The notes under the pieces are model-generated. The model did not search any database and was not told the DNA's origin. It saw nothing but the letters and a program-made list of their open reading frames with translations. The position numbers and the translations under genes are program-made. Positions 24,982 through 34,225 of a stretch of DNA of 64,000 bases are shown here, in pieces. Positions within the stretch are counted from its first letter, which is position 1. Every line of letters starts with the position of its first letter. The stretch covers positions 1 to 64,000 of the forward strand of contig DEKU01000071.1 in assembly GCA_002354035.1 (NCBI GenBank), in the 5' to 3' direction. Origin of the DNA: Bacteroidales bacterium UBA2714 (lineage in GTDB: Bacteria; Bacteroidota; Bacteroidia; Bacteroidales; P3).

Positions 24982-25161
24982 ATGAAAGAAAGCTATTTCA
25001 AGTGCAATTACGAATCACCCGTCGTAGAGGTGTTGAAAGCCCGCGTGGAGGCTGGGTTCCAGACTTCCAATGCTCAAAATGAAGTCAACGCCAACACGAC
25101 CCGCTATGGGGCAGACAGCTGGGACACTCCCAGTGGTAACCCTAACGCACGGTACAATTAA
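24982..25161 (+). CDS. Short peptide of the Y..P.VEVL.ARVE.GFQ.S type
   Basis: The 59-residue product (MKESYFKCNYESPVVEVLK, then ARVEAGFQTS) shares about 20 aligned positions with the peptide at 67-231; its C-terminal half (Asn/Asp/Pro-rich, ending NARYN) does not match. No signal peptide is visible. It starts 51 bases after structured leader C and ends 18 bases before a lipoprotein gene, so the order is leader, peptide, surface lipoprotein. I start it at ATG 24982 because homology begins there. Function is unknown. Confidence 0.7.
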   Translation: MKESYFKCNYESPVVEVLKARVEAGFQTSNAQNEVNANTTRYGADSWDTPSGNPNARYN

Positions 25162-25179
25162 CCTTTAACCTTACTTGCC

Positions 25180-27297
25180 ATGAAGAAGATTCTATTCATT
25201 TCTACTCTCATTGCAACCCTGCTGCTGGCCTCCAGTTGCCAGAAAGAGCAGGAATTAGTCACCCTCGGGGCAGTCATCAACCAGCCCTCCAAGACCTATA
25301 TCGACAATCGCTACCCCTGTTGGAGCGAGGGTGACCAAGTGTATGTCAACAATGCCGCCTACACCGTCTCTGCCATCTCCGGCTCGTCGGCACAGATAGC
25401 CGATGTGGTGGGTGACGACAGCTACCGTGCCATCTTCCCCGCCTCGTTGGTGACACCGGGCAGCAACATCACCAACAGTGCTACCATACCTGTCACCCTG
25501 CCCGCCACACAGCGTTACCAAGTGGTGAATGGCCACCAACGCGTAGACGCTCCCATGGGAGCCTACACCGAGGGCAGCACACTGCAGTTCTATAACCTCT
25601 GCTCCATTGTGCATGTGGTAGTCAACAACAACACGGGCAGTGACATGACGCTCGGCAGCCTGAAAATAGAGGCCGCCAACGCTTATCTGAGCGGCGCGGG
25701 CACTGCCACGGTCAACGGTGCTTCGGACGACGGCATCACTCTCTCCTCCGATGCATCGCACGCCGTCTCGCTCCGCCTGTCGGGTGCCACCAACGTCACC
25801 CTTGTCGCCGGAGCCCAGTCCGCCTTCGACATCTACGTCCCCGCCTTCCCCACGGACAACGTCACTATCACCCTCACCACCACCAACGGCTACTACTACG
25901 AGCTCACCAAGAACAGCGTAGCCCTCACCCCCAACACCTACACCACCGTCACCCTCAACGTCACCTCCCTCACCCAAATCCTCGCCGCAGAGTTAGTGGA
26001 CGGACCGACCTTCAATGCCGCTATCCCAGACAACGCTACAGCGGTGGTATTTGAATACAACAGTGCTGTCACCTCCGGCACACTGCTTTCCACCACAAGT
26101 TCTCCTGTACCCATTTATGGTAATTTAGACGGAACCATCTGGAGAGTATCCACACATGCTAGCATAATAAATGCAAATCCGGATTGTCAAGTTATGTTTC
26201 AGGGCAGATACAATTATAATACAAGCAGCCATGAACCTTCATTAGGAGAGATTGATTTCGGTGAGGGTTTTAACACTTCTAATGTAACGGATATGCGTGA
26301 TATGTTTGTGTGGTGTGAGAATTTGACAAACCTCGACCTATCCAACTTCAACACTGGAAATGTAATACTAATGGATGGCATGTTTTGTGATTGCCACAAC
26401 TTAGTAAGCCTTGATTTGTCAAACTTCAACACTGAAAATGTAACTAGTATGGCCAGCATGTTTATGAGGTGTTATGCACTAACAACACTAATTATATCTA
26501 GTTTTAATACCGATAATGTGACGGGGATGTTTGGTGTCTTTAACGACTGTCATAACTTAACAAATATAGATCTTTCGAATTTCGATACTAAAAATGTGAC
26601 TGATATGAGATTTATGTTTGATGGATGTAGCGGTCTAACAAGTCTAGATCTCTCCAACTTCAACACCCAGAATGTGAAGGAGATGTCCTGGATGTTTGGT
26701 TATTGCAGCAACTTGACAAGTCTCAATCTCTCCAACTTCAACACCCAGAATGTGAAGACGATGGACTACATGTTTACTTGCTGTGAAGGGCTGGAAAATC
26801 TTGAGATATCCAACTTCAACACTGGAAAAGTGACGAATATGGAAGCAATGTTTCATGGGTGTAATAGCCTAATAAGCATAAATCTGCCTTACTTTAACAC
26901 TCAAAAAGTAACAAATATGAGTTGGATGTTTAGTGAATGTAAAAAACTGACAAGCCTTGACATTTCAAGTTTTAATACCCAGAATGTGACACGTATGCAC
27001 GGCATGTTTTTTGATTGCAGCAGCCTTACATGCCTTGATCTCTCCAACTTCAACACTGAGACTGTGACGTATATGTTTGAAATGTTTAGTGGATGTAGCA
27101 GCCTGACAAGCCTTGAGCTCTCCCATTTTGATATGAGCAACGTGACAGATAAGTCATCAATGTGTTCGGGTCTTTCTTCCACTTCTGGTGCTTGCACCAT
27201 CACCTGTCCAGCGGCAGTACAGGCAGAATTAGAGAATGGCACAGGTCTGCCCACAAGCGGGGTTACTTTCACTTGGCTGAGACCTACATCCAAGTAA
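25180..27297 (+). CDS. BspA-like (DUF285) surface lipoprotein
   Basis: The 705-residue protein has a lipobox (LLLASSC, Cys20). A beta-rich N-terminal part (about 25-350, fimbrillin-like in character) precedes eleven complete and one partial 26-residue repeats with consensus NFNT.NVT.M..MF..C..LTSLDLS, the DUF285/BspA leucine-rich repeat. The short C-terminal segment (SGACTITCPAAVQAEL) is not a T9SS domain. Such proteins are anchored at the cell surface and bind host or bacterial partners. It follows the short peptide by 18 bases behind leader C. The repeat region is AT-richer than the N-terminal half, suggesting different origins. Confidence 0.88.
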   Translation: MKKILFISTLIATLLLASSCQKEQELVTLGAVINQPSKTYIDNRYPCWSEGDQVYVNNAAYTVSAISGSSAQIADVVGDDSYRAIFPASLVTPGSNITNSATIPVTLPATQRYQVVNGHQRVDAPMGAYTEGSTLQFYNLCSIVHVVVNNNTGSDMTLGSLKIEAANAYLSGAGTATVNGASDDGITLSSDASHAVSLRLSGATNVTLVAGAQSAFDIYVPAFPTDNVTITLTTTNGYYYELTKNSVALTPNTYTTVTLNVTSLTQILAAELVDGPTFNAAIPDNATAVVFEYNSAVTSGTLLSTTSSPVPIYGNLDGTIWRVSTHASIINANPDCQVMFQGRYNYNTSSHEPSLGEIDFGEGFNTSNVTDMRDMFVWCENLTNLDLSNFNTGNVILMDGMFCDCHNLVSLDLSNFNTENVTSMASMFMRCYALTTLIISSFNTDNVTGMFGVFNDCHNLTNIDLSNFDTKNVTDMRFMFDGCSGLTSLDLSNFNTQNVKEMSWMFGYCSNLTSLNLSNFNTQNVKTMDYMFTCCEGLENLEISNFNTGKVTNMEAMFHGCNSLISINLPYFNTQKVTNMSWMFSECKKLTSLDISSFNTQNVTRMHGMFFDCSSLTCLDLSNFNTETVTYMFEMFSGCSSLTSLELSHFDMSNVTDKSSMCSGLSSTSGACTITCPAAVQAELENGTGLPTSGVTFTWLRPTSK

Positions 27298-27358
27298 TGT
27301 GGCTTGCATCCGTCCTCTTTTACTGACAGTCCGTGCCAAAGGCACGGCATCCAATTAA

Positions 27359-27398
27359 CCCCACACTAAGCGACCACAGGGAGCGCAGTGTGGGGTTT
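27359..27398 (+). terminator. Terminator after the DUF285 lipoprotein
   Basis: A perfect 9-bp stem CCCCACACT/AGTGTGGGG (27359-27367 and 27387-27395) is followed by TTT. A second small hairpin CCGTGCC/GGCACGG (27331-27347) lies just upstream. Confidence 0.75.
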
Positions 27399-27465
27399 CC
27401 TGTCTCCCCCGCCCTGCGTGTCGAAGACACGCTACAAGCACTGCATTCCCAGCAGCTTGCAAAGA

Positions 27466-27517
27466 TTGCTCTCCCGAGAGAGCAAAAAATGAGAAATTTG
27501 CTCTCCCGGGAGAGCAA
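27466..27517. promoter_or_regulatory. Two operator-like palindromes upstream of the AAA/DUF4143 gene
   Basis: TTGCTCTC-CCGA-GAGAGCAA (27466-27485) and the perfect 20-bp palindrome TTGCTCTCCCGGGAGAGCAA (27498-27517) have centres 32 bp apart, about three helical turns. They end 42 bases before the ATPase start codon. The spacing and symmetry fit a cooperative dimeric DNA-binding protein. Confidence 0.6.
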
Positions 27518-27559
27518 TAAATATCGTCTTTCGACGTTAATGCTCTAAACTAATTGATT

Positions 27560-28759
27560 ATGGACGTATTGGTATCACAATTTAATCGTCGGCTGACGAC
27601 TATTTCGTTAGATTTGGTTAGAGAGTGCATTAACGAAGTGGCTTGGGACGAAAGGCTGTCAGCCATCATAGGGCCACGCGGTGTGGGCAAGACTACGCTG
27701 ATACTCCAGTATATAAAACAGCACTATGCCAATTGCCTCTCCGAAGTGCTGTATGCCACAGCCGAAAGTCTGTACTTTGCCCAGAACACACTGGTAGACT
27801 TGGCAGAACGATTCGTGACAAACGGGGGGAAACATCTATTCTTAGACGAGATTCACCGCTATCAGAACTGGAGCCGCGAAATAAAGCTGATTTACGATAC
27901 CTACCCCGAACTGAAGGTAACCATTAGCGGCTCGTCACTGCTACAGATTCTCAATTCCGAGGCCGACCTTTCGCGTCGCTGCATCTGGTATAACATGCAA
28001 GGGTTGTCCTTCCGCGAGTTCCTACAGTTTTATAAAGGAATCGACCTCCCTGTGGCATCCTTCGACGAGATACTTTTCCATACCGACGAGGTATGCCACG
28101 AGATAAACACGCGGTGCCGTCCTGTGCCGTTGTTTCACGAATACCTTCAGGTGGGGTATTTCCCTTACTATTTGGAGGGCGAGAAAAGATACTATGAACG
28201 TGTGGGGAATGTGATAGACTATGTGATTGGCACAGAACTGCCGATGGTATGCAAAGTAGAGACGGTGAACGTCCGTAAGCTACAGATGTTGCTTAATGTG
28301 GTGGCAGGGCTTGTACCCTACGAGGTTGACATCAGCAAGATTGCACTGATGCTACAGTCGTCGCGTAATACGGTGATAACGTATCTTAGGTATTTGTCTA
28401 TGTCGAAGGTTATCAATTTGCTCTACTCGGACACCCAGTCGCTAAAGAAAGTACAGAAACCCGATAAGATGTATTTGGAAAACCCCAATATGTTGTATGC
28501 CCTGTGTCTGGAAAAGGCGAATATTGGGACTGCAAGAGAGACCTTTGTCGTCAACCAACTGGGTTATCAACACCGGATAGAGTACGGCAAGAAGAACGGC
28601 GATTTCAAACTTGACGGGAAATATGTATTTGAAGTAGGTGGGGCAACTAAGAACTTTGACCAAGTGGCCGACATACCCGACTCATACATCTTAGCAGACG
28701 ACATAGAATGGCCTGTGGGCAACAAACTGCCGCTGTGGCTTGCCGGACTGCTATACTGA
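27560..28759 (+). CDS. AAA ATPase with DUF4143 domain
   Basis: The 399-residue protein has Walker A GPRGVGKTT (residues 38-46), Walker B HLFLDEIHRYQNW and the sensor region VTISGSSLLQI of the AAA_14 group. The C-terminal half is DUF4143 (winged-helix part SRNTVITYLRYLSMSKVINLL; nuclease-like core YGKKNGDFKLDGKYVFEVGG). The ATG at 27560 is preferred over an upstream TTG. These single-gene ATPases occur in many paralogous copies in Bacteroidota; their role is unresolved. Two GCTCTCC palindromes lie immediately upstream. Confidence 0.88.
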   Translation: MDVLVSQFNRRLTTISLDLVRECINEVAWDERLSAIIGPRGVGKTTLILQYIKQHYANCLSEVLYATAESLYFAQNTLVDLAERFVTNGGKHLFLDEIHRYQNWSREIKLIYDTYPELKVTISGSSLLQILNSEADLSRRCIWYNMQGLSFREFLQFYKGIDLPVASFDEILFHTDEVCHEINTRCRPVPLFHEYLQVGYFPYYLEGEKRYYERVGNVIDYVIGTELPMVCKVETVNVRKLQMLLNVVAGLVPYEVDISKIALMLQSSRNTVITYLRYLSMSKVINLLYSDTQSLKKVQKPDKMYLENPNMLYALCLEKANIGTARETFVVNQLGYQHRIEYGKKNGDFKLDGKYVFEVGGATKNFDQVADIPDSYILADDIEWPVGNKLPLWLAGLLY

Positions 28760-28836
28760 TGTGAATTGTGATTAGGGATTTCTAAATTCCAATTGCAAGT
28801 GCGACATATCGTAGAAAAAGAGCAATATAATACTGT

Positions 28837-29556
28837 ATGAATAAGTTGATGGATGCCATCACAGTACTGGCCGACGAGGCACAGGCGGCCAACCTGTCGC
28901 GGTTTTTCAAAACCGGACCGGGGCAGTATGGCGAAGGCGACCGCTTCCTGGGCGTGAAGGTGCCTGTGGTCCGGACCGTGGTGAAGGAGCACTGGCGCGA
29001 CACCGACTTCGCCCAGATGGAGGAGTGCCTGGCTTCGGAGTGGCACGAAGTGCGGCTGGCTGGTCTGCTGGCCTTGGTGCAACGTTTTCACCACGCCAAG
29101 AAAGAACCCGACGAACAGCAAAAGTGTGTTGACTTCTACCTTGCCCACCTCTCGGCTGTGAACAATTGGGACCTCGTCGACCTCTCCTGTTACGAAATCC
29201 TCGGCACCTGGTTCCTCACCCACGACGCCGCTCCGCTCTACACCCTGGCCCGCGAAGGGCGCACCATCTGGGAACAACGCATCGGGATGGTGAGTACCAT
29301 GATGTTCCTCCGCCACGGGCGGTTGGACGACACCTACGCCATTGCCGACATCCTGCTGCACCATCAGCACGACTTGATACACAAAGCCGTGGGTTGGCTG
29401 TTGCGCGAATCCGGCAAGCGCGACCCCCAACGCCTCCGCCAATACCTCGCGAAGCGCTGCGCCGCCATGCCCCGCACCACGCTGCGCTACGCCATCGAGA
29501 AATTCACCCCCGCCGAGCGGAAAGCCTGGCTCACCCTCCCCGCGCAACAGGACTGA
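28837..29556 (+). CDS. DNA alkylation repair protein, AlkD-like
   Basis: The 239-residue protein is made of HEAT-like helical repeats. It carries the AlkD family segments FLGVKVPVVRTVVKEHW, LASEWHEVRLAGLLALVQ and VNNWDLVDLSCYEILGTW, with the conserved Trp/Asp pair in NNWDLVD. AlkD enzymes excise alkylated bases without base flipping. It is a single gene between the AAA ATPase and the mrdA promoter. Confidence 0.88.
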   Translation: MNKLMDAITVLADEAQAANLSRFFKTGPGQYGEGDRFLGVKVPVVRTVVKEHWRDTDFAQMEECLASEWHEVRLAGLLALVQRFHHAKKEPDEQQKCVDFYLAHLSAVNNWDLVDLSCYEILGTWFLTHDAAPLYTLAREGRTIWEQRIGMVSTMMFLRHGRLDDTYAIADILLHHQHDLIHKAVGWLLRESGKRDPQRLRQYLAKRCAAMPRTTLRYAIEKFTPAERKAWLTLPAQQD

Positions 29557-29751
29557 CCGCCCCATCCAAAGGCCGCAGACCAACTCTTTGCCCAGCAATT
29601 GCCCACAATTTGTATAGCACTTCTACACTATATTATTTCTTCGCAAGAGATAATCAAGCGAATAAATAGTGTATAAATAGAGGAAACATAGGGGACCGAG
29701 CGCAAAGGCAGAAATATGGTGCAGGAAACCTGCTGATTGGATTTTTTTTTG

Positions 29752-29759
29752 TAACTTTG
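29752..29759 (+). promoter_or_regulatory. -7 promoter element of mrdA-rodA
   Basis: TAACTTTG matches TAnnTTTG and is followed by CA, 23 bases before the PBP2 start codon. No clear -33 element is seen at the right distance. Confidence 0.6.
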
Positions 29760-29782
29760 CAAGTTGGTTTGTCCGTTAAACT

Positions 29783-31633
29783 ATGGCGAAAAATTATACA
29801 CATCGCAGTGGTATAGTGAAGATTATCTTCCTTGTGGTCGGAGTGATATTTGTGCTCCGGCTGTCGATGTTGCAGCTGTTTGACAAGGAGTATAAGGAAA
29901 AGGCGGAAAACCAGTCGCTGCGCAACATCACTCAGTATCCGGCCCGAGGGCTGATGTACGACCGCAACGGCAAGCTGCTGGTGTATAACGAGGCGGTGTA
30001 CGACCTGATGGTCATTCCCCGCATGGTCAAGGACTTGGACACTGCTGCCTTCTGCCGCGCGGTGGGCATCACGCTCGACGACTTCAACGCCCGCATGGAG
30101 AAAGCCTATACCTATTCGCCCTACTCGGCTTCGATTTTCATGAAACAGATTTCGAAAGAAGACTTCGGACGATGGGAGAACGTGCTGTACAAGTTCAAGG
30201 GCTTCTATATCTCCAAGCGCACGCTGCGCATCTACGACAAGCCGATTGCGGCCCATGTGCTGGGGTATGTGGGCGAGGTGAACGAGCGCGACCTGGAGAA
30301 GAACCCCTACTACAAACGGGGCGACTATATAGGCAAAAGCGGGCTGGAGGCCTCGTACGAGGAGGAGCTGCGCGGCGTGAAAGGAAAGAAAATCATGCAG
30401 GTGGATGTGCACAACCGTGAGGTCGGCCCCTACATGCACGGGCAGCTGGACACCATGCCCATTGAGGGGATGAACCTCTACACCACCATCGACGCCGACC
30501 TGCAGGAGTATGCCGAAAAGGTGATGGCGAACAAGCGCGGTTGCATCGTGGCCATCGAGCCGTCGACAGGCGAGGTGCTGACCCTGCTCTCGGCCCCGTG
30601 CTATGACCCCAACCTGCTGGTGGGTAGGATTCGAGGCGAGAACTTCAAACGACTGAACAGCGACATATCCAAACCCCTCTTCAACCGTGCTTTGCAGGCG
30701 CAGTATCCGCCGGGCTCCATCTTCAAGGTGGCGCAGGCCATGATTGCGCTTCATCTGGGGGTCATCACCCCGCAGACGGGCTTCGTGTGCGACAAGGTGA
30801 TAGGGTGCCACAATCACCCGAGCGCCCGGAATGTGCAGGAGGCCATCAAGATGTCGTGCAACCCCTATTTTTACTACACCTACCGCCGTGTGATACAGCA
30901 GGGCAAATACAAGAACATCTATAAGGACAGCCAGTATGGGCTGACGGTGTGGCACGACTACATGACGCGGTTCGGCTTCGGCTACCGGCTGCCCATCGAC
31001 CTGCCCAACGTGAAGCAAGGCAATATTCCGGACACGGCATTCTACAACAAGTGGTACGGCCGCGAGCGGTGGGCCTTCACCACCATCTATTCCAACAGCA
31101 TTGGGCAAGGCGAGGTGGAGGTGGTGCCGCTGCAGATGGCCAACCTGGCTTGCATTGTGGCCAACCGGGGCTATTTCTACACTCCCCATCTGGTGCGGTT
31201 CTACGGCCCCGACTCGATCCGTCCGCCAGAGTTTTACGAGAAACACGAGACGGGTATCGAACGTGAGTATTTCGACATTGCCGCACGGGGCATGTATGAC
31301 GTGGTGCACGGTGCGGGAGGCACCGCCCACAAGGCCGACATACCGGACATAGACGTGTGTGGCAAGACGGGCACCGCCGAGAACTACGGCAACGACCATT
31401 CGGTGTTCATCGCCTTTGCGCCCAAGGACAAGCCGAAGATAGCGGTGGCTGTGTATGTGGAGAACGCCCAGGGCGGCGGCGGCACGTGGGCGGCGCCTAT
31501 TGCCAGCTTGATTATAGAGAAATACATCCGAGGCGAAGTGAAGCGCACGGATATGGAGAAATATTATACCGAAATTAATCCCTGCCAGAAGCTGCCGCTG
31601 ACCCGCAGGGTAAAGAAACCCCGCAAGAGATGA
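29783..31633 (+). CDS. mrdA: Penicillin-binding protein 2
   Basis: The 616-residue transpeptidase crosslinks peptidoglycan during cell elongation. One N-terminal membrane anchor (about 12-30) is followed by the PBP dimerisation domain (ITQYPARGLMYDRNGKLLVYN). The catalytic domain has SIFK with active Ser312, SCN at 358-360 and KTG at 528-530. It partners with RodA, whose start overlaps its stop by four bases. The mreBCD genes are not in the window. Confidence 0.94.
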   Translation: MAKNYTHRSGIVKIIFLVVGVIFVLRLSMLQLFDKEYKEKAENQSLRNITQYPARGLMYDRNGKLLVYNEAVYDLMVIPRMVKDLDTAAFCRAVGITLDDFNARMEKAYTYSPYSASIFMKQISKEDFGRWENVLYKFKGFYISKRTLRIYDKPIAAHVLGYVGEVNERDLEKNPYYKRGDYIGKSGLEASYEEELRGVKGKKIMQVDVHNREVGPYMHGQLDTMPIEGMNLYTTIDADLQEYAEKVMANKRGCIVAIEPSTGEVLTLLSAPCYDPNLLVGRIRGENFKRLNSDISKPLFNRALQAQYPPGSIFKVAQAMIALHLGVITPQTGFVCDKVIGCHNHPSARNVQEAIKMSCNPYFYYTYRRVIQQGKYKNIYKDSQYGLTVWHDYMTRFGFGYRLPIDLPNVKQGNIPDTAFYNKWYGRERWAFTTIYSNSIGQGEVEVVPLQMANLACIVANRGYFYTPHLVRFYGPDSIRPPEFYEKHETGIEREYFDIAARGMYDVVHGAGGTAHKADIPDIDVCGKTGTAENYGNDHSVFIAFAPKDKPKIAVAVYVENAQGGGGTWAAPIASLIIEKYIRGEVKRTDMEKYYTEINPCQKLPLTRRVKKPRKR

Positions 31634-32907
31634 TGACTGCCAACCGAATGCCTGCCACGGAGAAGAAACGCTACGACTGGGTGCCCATACTGCTGTATCT
31701 GGGCATCGTGCTGTTCGGCTGGCTGAACATCTATGCCGCTTGCTACGACGAGAGCCATGCGCAGGTGTTTGACTTTTCGCGTCAGCATGGCAAGCAGTTG
31801 CTGTGGATGGGGGTGGCTTTCGTGGTGGCAGTGTGTGTGCTGCTGATCCATCCGCGGGTGTTTTCGAACGGGTCGTACATCATCTATGGGGTTGTGCTGC
31901 TGCTGCTTGTGGCTACACTGTTTGTTGGCACGGTGACCAACGGCGGACAGTCGTGGATTGACTTCGGGGCGTTCAAGCTCCAGCCGTCGGAGTTTGCCAA
32001 GTTTGCCACGGCCTTGGCTCTGGCCAAGTATATCAGTGCCATCGACATAGACTTGAAGTTACCACGCACACGCTTGACGCTGGCGCTGCTGGCTATAGTG
32101 CCTGCGGGCCTCATTTTCTTGCAGCACGACACGGGGTCCGCCCTTGTGTTTTTGGCGTTTCTGCTTCCCTTTTTCCGCGAAGGGCTGTCGCACTACATAC
32201 TGCTTATCGGGTTGCTGGCCATAGCCCTGTTTGTGTCGGCATTGCTCATCAACAAGTTCTTGCTGATGGGCATCCTGCTGGTCATCTGCCTGTTGTATCT
32301 TTTTGTGTGGCTTTCGAAACGCACGTCGAAAAACTACTGGCACACGGCTGCCTTCTGGGTGGTGTGCTGCCTGTTCACGCTGTCGGTGGACTTCACGTTC
32401 GAGAACGTGCTGGAGACCCACCAGCGCAACCGCATCTATGTGTTGCTGGGCAAGGTGGAGGACCCGCGCGGCGTGGGCTACAATGTGAACCAGGCAAAGA
32501 TAGCCATCGGGTCGGGTGGTCTGGTGGGCAAAGGGTTCTTGAACGGAACCATCACCAAAGCTGATTTCGTGCCCGAACAGGAGACGGATTTCATCTTCTG
32601 CACCGTAGGCGAGGAATGGGGGTTTGTGGGGAGTGTGGCGCTGATAGCAGCCTATCTGTGGCTACTGGTGCATCTGATTACGATGGCCGAGCGGCAGCGG
32701 TCGGTCTTTTCACGATTTTATGGCTATTGTGTGGCCTCCATCCTTTTTTTCCACTTTGCGGTGAACATCGGCATGGTGTTGGGGCTGGTGCCCGTCATCG
32801 GCATACCGTTGCCCTACTTCAGCTATGGAGGCTCGTCGCTGATAGCTTTCACACTGTTGCTGTTCATCTTTATCCGTCAGGATGCCGACCGCAACGCTTT
32901 GATATAA
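31630..32907 (+). CDS. rodA: Rod-shape-determining glycosyltransferase RodA
   Basis: The 425-residue SEDS-family membrane protein polymerises lipid II together with PBP2. About ten helices are present, with the family stretches GGQSWIDFGAFKLQPSEFAK, PAGLIFLQHDTGSALVF, GKGFLNGTITKADFVPEQET and the C-terminal PVIGIPLPYFSYGGSSL. It is translationally coupled to mrdA (ATGA). Confidence 0.94.
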   Translation: MMTANRMPATEKKRYDWVPILLYLGIVLFGWLNIYAACYDESHAQVFDFSRQHGKQLLWMGVAFVVAVCVLLIHPRVFSNGSYIIYGVVLLLLVATLFVGTVTNGGQSWIDFGAFKLQPSEFAKFATALALAKYISAIDIDLKLPRTRLTLALLAIVPAGLIFLQHDTGSALVFLAFLLPFFREGLSHYILLIGLLAIALFVSALLINKFLLMGILLVICLLYLFVWLSKRTSKNYWHTAAFWVVCCLFTLSVDFTFENVLETHQRNRIYVLLGKVEDPRGVGYNVNQAKIAIGSGGLVGKGFLNGTITKADFVPEQETDFIFCTVGEEWGFVGSVALIAAYLWLLVHLITMAERQRSVFSRFYGYCVASILFFHFAVNIGMVLGLVPVIGIPLPYFSYGGSSLIAFTLLLFIFIRQDADRNALI

Positions 32908-32953
32908 AGAAACAACAATAACAACCAACTTAACAACCCATCAACAACTAACT

Positions 32954-34213
32954 ATGCCCAAGAATACAACCAGCAAACGTGTTTGCTCGTTCTGCGGCCG
33001 TCCGGAGTCGCAAGCCGTCATGATGTTTTCAGGAATGGATGGCAGCTGCATCTGCGACTCGTGTGTGGAGCAAGCACATGAGATATTGGAGGAACGGCTG
33101 CACCGTTCGCCCTCGAAGGGCGGCAACCTGGCCCAGCTGGACCGCATACCCACCCCCGCAGAAATAAAGGCACATCTGGACCAATACGTAATAGGACAGG
33201 ACGACGCCAAGCGAGCCCTGTCGGTGGCGGTATACAACCACTATAAGCGCATCAAATACTCCGATGCCAAGCATGAAGCCGACGAGGTGGAGATTGAAAA
33301 GTCGAACATTATCATAGTGGGCGAGACCGGAACGGGCAAAACCCTTCTGGCCAGGACGATTGCACGGGTGCTCGACGTGCCGTTCTGCATTGCCGATGCC
33401 ACCACGCTCACCGAGGCGGGCTACGTGGGCGACGACGTGGAGAATGTGCTGGTGCGCCTGCTACAGGCGGCCGACTATAATGTGGAGGCAGCCGAACGGG
33501 GCATCGTGTTTATCGATGAGATAGACAAGATAGCCCGCAAGGGCGACAATCCGTCCATCACGCGCGATGTGTCGGGCGAAGGTGTGCAGCAGGCCATGCT
33601 GAAACTGCTGGAAGGTGCGGTGGTCAGTGTGCCTCCGCAGGGCGGTCGCAAGCACCCTGAGCAGCCCATGATACAGGTGAACACCCGCAACATACTGTTC
33701 ATTGCCGGAGGAGCTTTCGACGGCATAGAACGCGCCATCGCATCCCGTCTGAGATCGAATGTAATCGGATATAACGGAACGAGCACCCGTCAGGAGCTGG
33801 ACCGGCACAATATGCTGAAGTACATCCTGCCCATGGACTTGAAACATTTCGGCTTGATACCCGAACTGGTGGGTCGGTTCCCGATGCTCACACACCTCCA
33901 ACCACTGGATTCAGAGGCGCTGCTCCGCATCCTTACGGAGCCGCGCAACGCCCTCGTAAAACAGTATCAGGCACTGTTTAAGATGGACGATATAGAGCTG
34001 GTGTTCGAACCGGAAGCCCTCCAGGCTGTTGTGGACACAGCGGTGCACTACAAATTGGGTGCCCGCGGATTGCGATCCATCATGGAAGGCATCATGACGG
34101 ACTTTATGTTCTCGCTGCCAGAGCTTGCCAAAGGCACCACCCTCCGCATAACAGGAGCTCTGGCCAAGGAGAAAATCGGTCAGGCCAATATCAACACATC
34201 ATTATTACAATAA
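32954..34213 (+). CDS. clpX: ATP-dependent Clp protease ATP-binding subunit ClpX
   Basis: The 419-residue AAA+ unfoldase feeds substrates to ClpP. It has the N-terminal zinc-binding domain (Cys11, Cys14, Cys34, Cys37), Walker A GETGTGKT (123-130), Walker B GIVFIDEIDKI and the sensor/C-terminal helical domain ending near the ClpX signature GARGLRSIMEGIMTD. It starts 46 bases after rodA. clpP is encoded 14 kb away on the other strand, so the usual tig-clpP-clpX arrangement is broken up here. Confidence 0.95.
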   Translation: MPKNTTSKRVCSFCGRPESQAVMMFSGMDGSCICDSCVEQAHEILEERLHRSPSKGGNLAQLDRIPTPAEIKAHLDQYVIGQDDAKRALSVAVYNHYKRIKYSDAKHEADEVEIEKSNIIIVGETGTGKTLLARTIARVLDVPFCIADATTLTEAGYVGDDVENVLVRLLQAADYNVEAAERGIVFIDEIDKIARKGDNPSITRDVSGEGVQQAMLKLLEGAVVSVPPQGGRKHPEQPMIQVNTRNILFIAGGAFDGIERAIASRLRSNVIGYNGTSTRQELDRHNMLKYILPMDLKHFGLIPELVGRFPMLTHLQPLDSEALLRILTEPRNALVKQYQALFKMDDIELVFEPEALQAVVDTAVHYKLGARGLRSIMEGIMTDFMFSLPELAKGTTLRITGALAKEKIGQANINTSLLQ

Positions 34214-34225
34214 ATCTTACTTATT

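Noticed and set aside
29654..31399. 581-codon minus-strand frame
   Set aside because: It is antisense to PBP2, which has all three active-site motifs.
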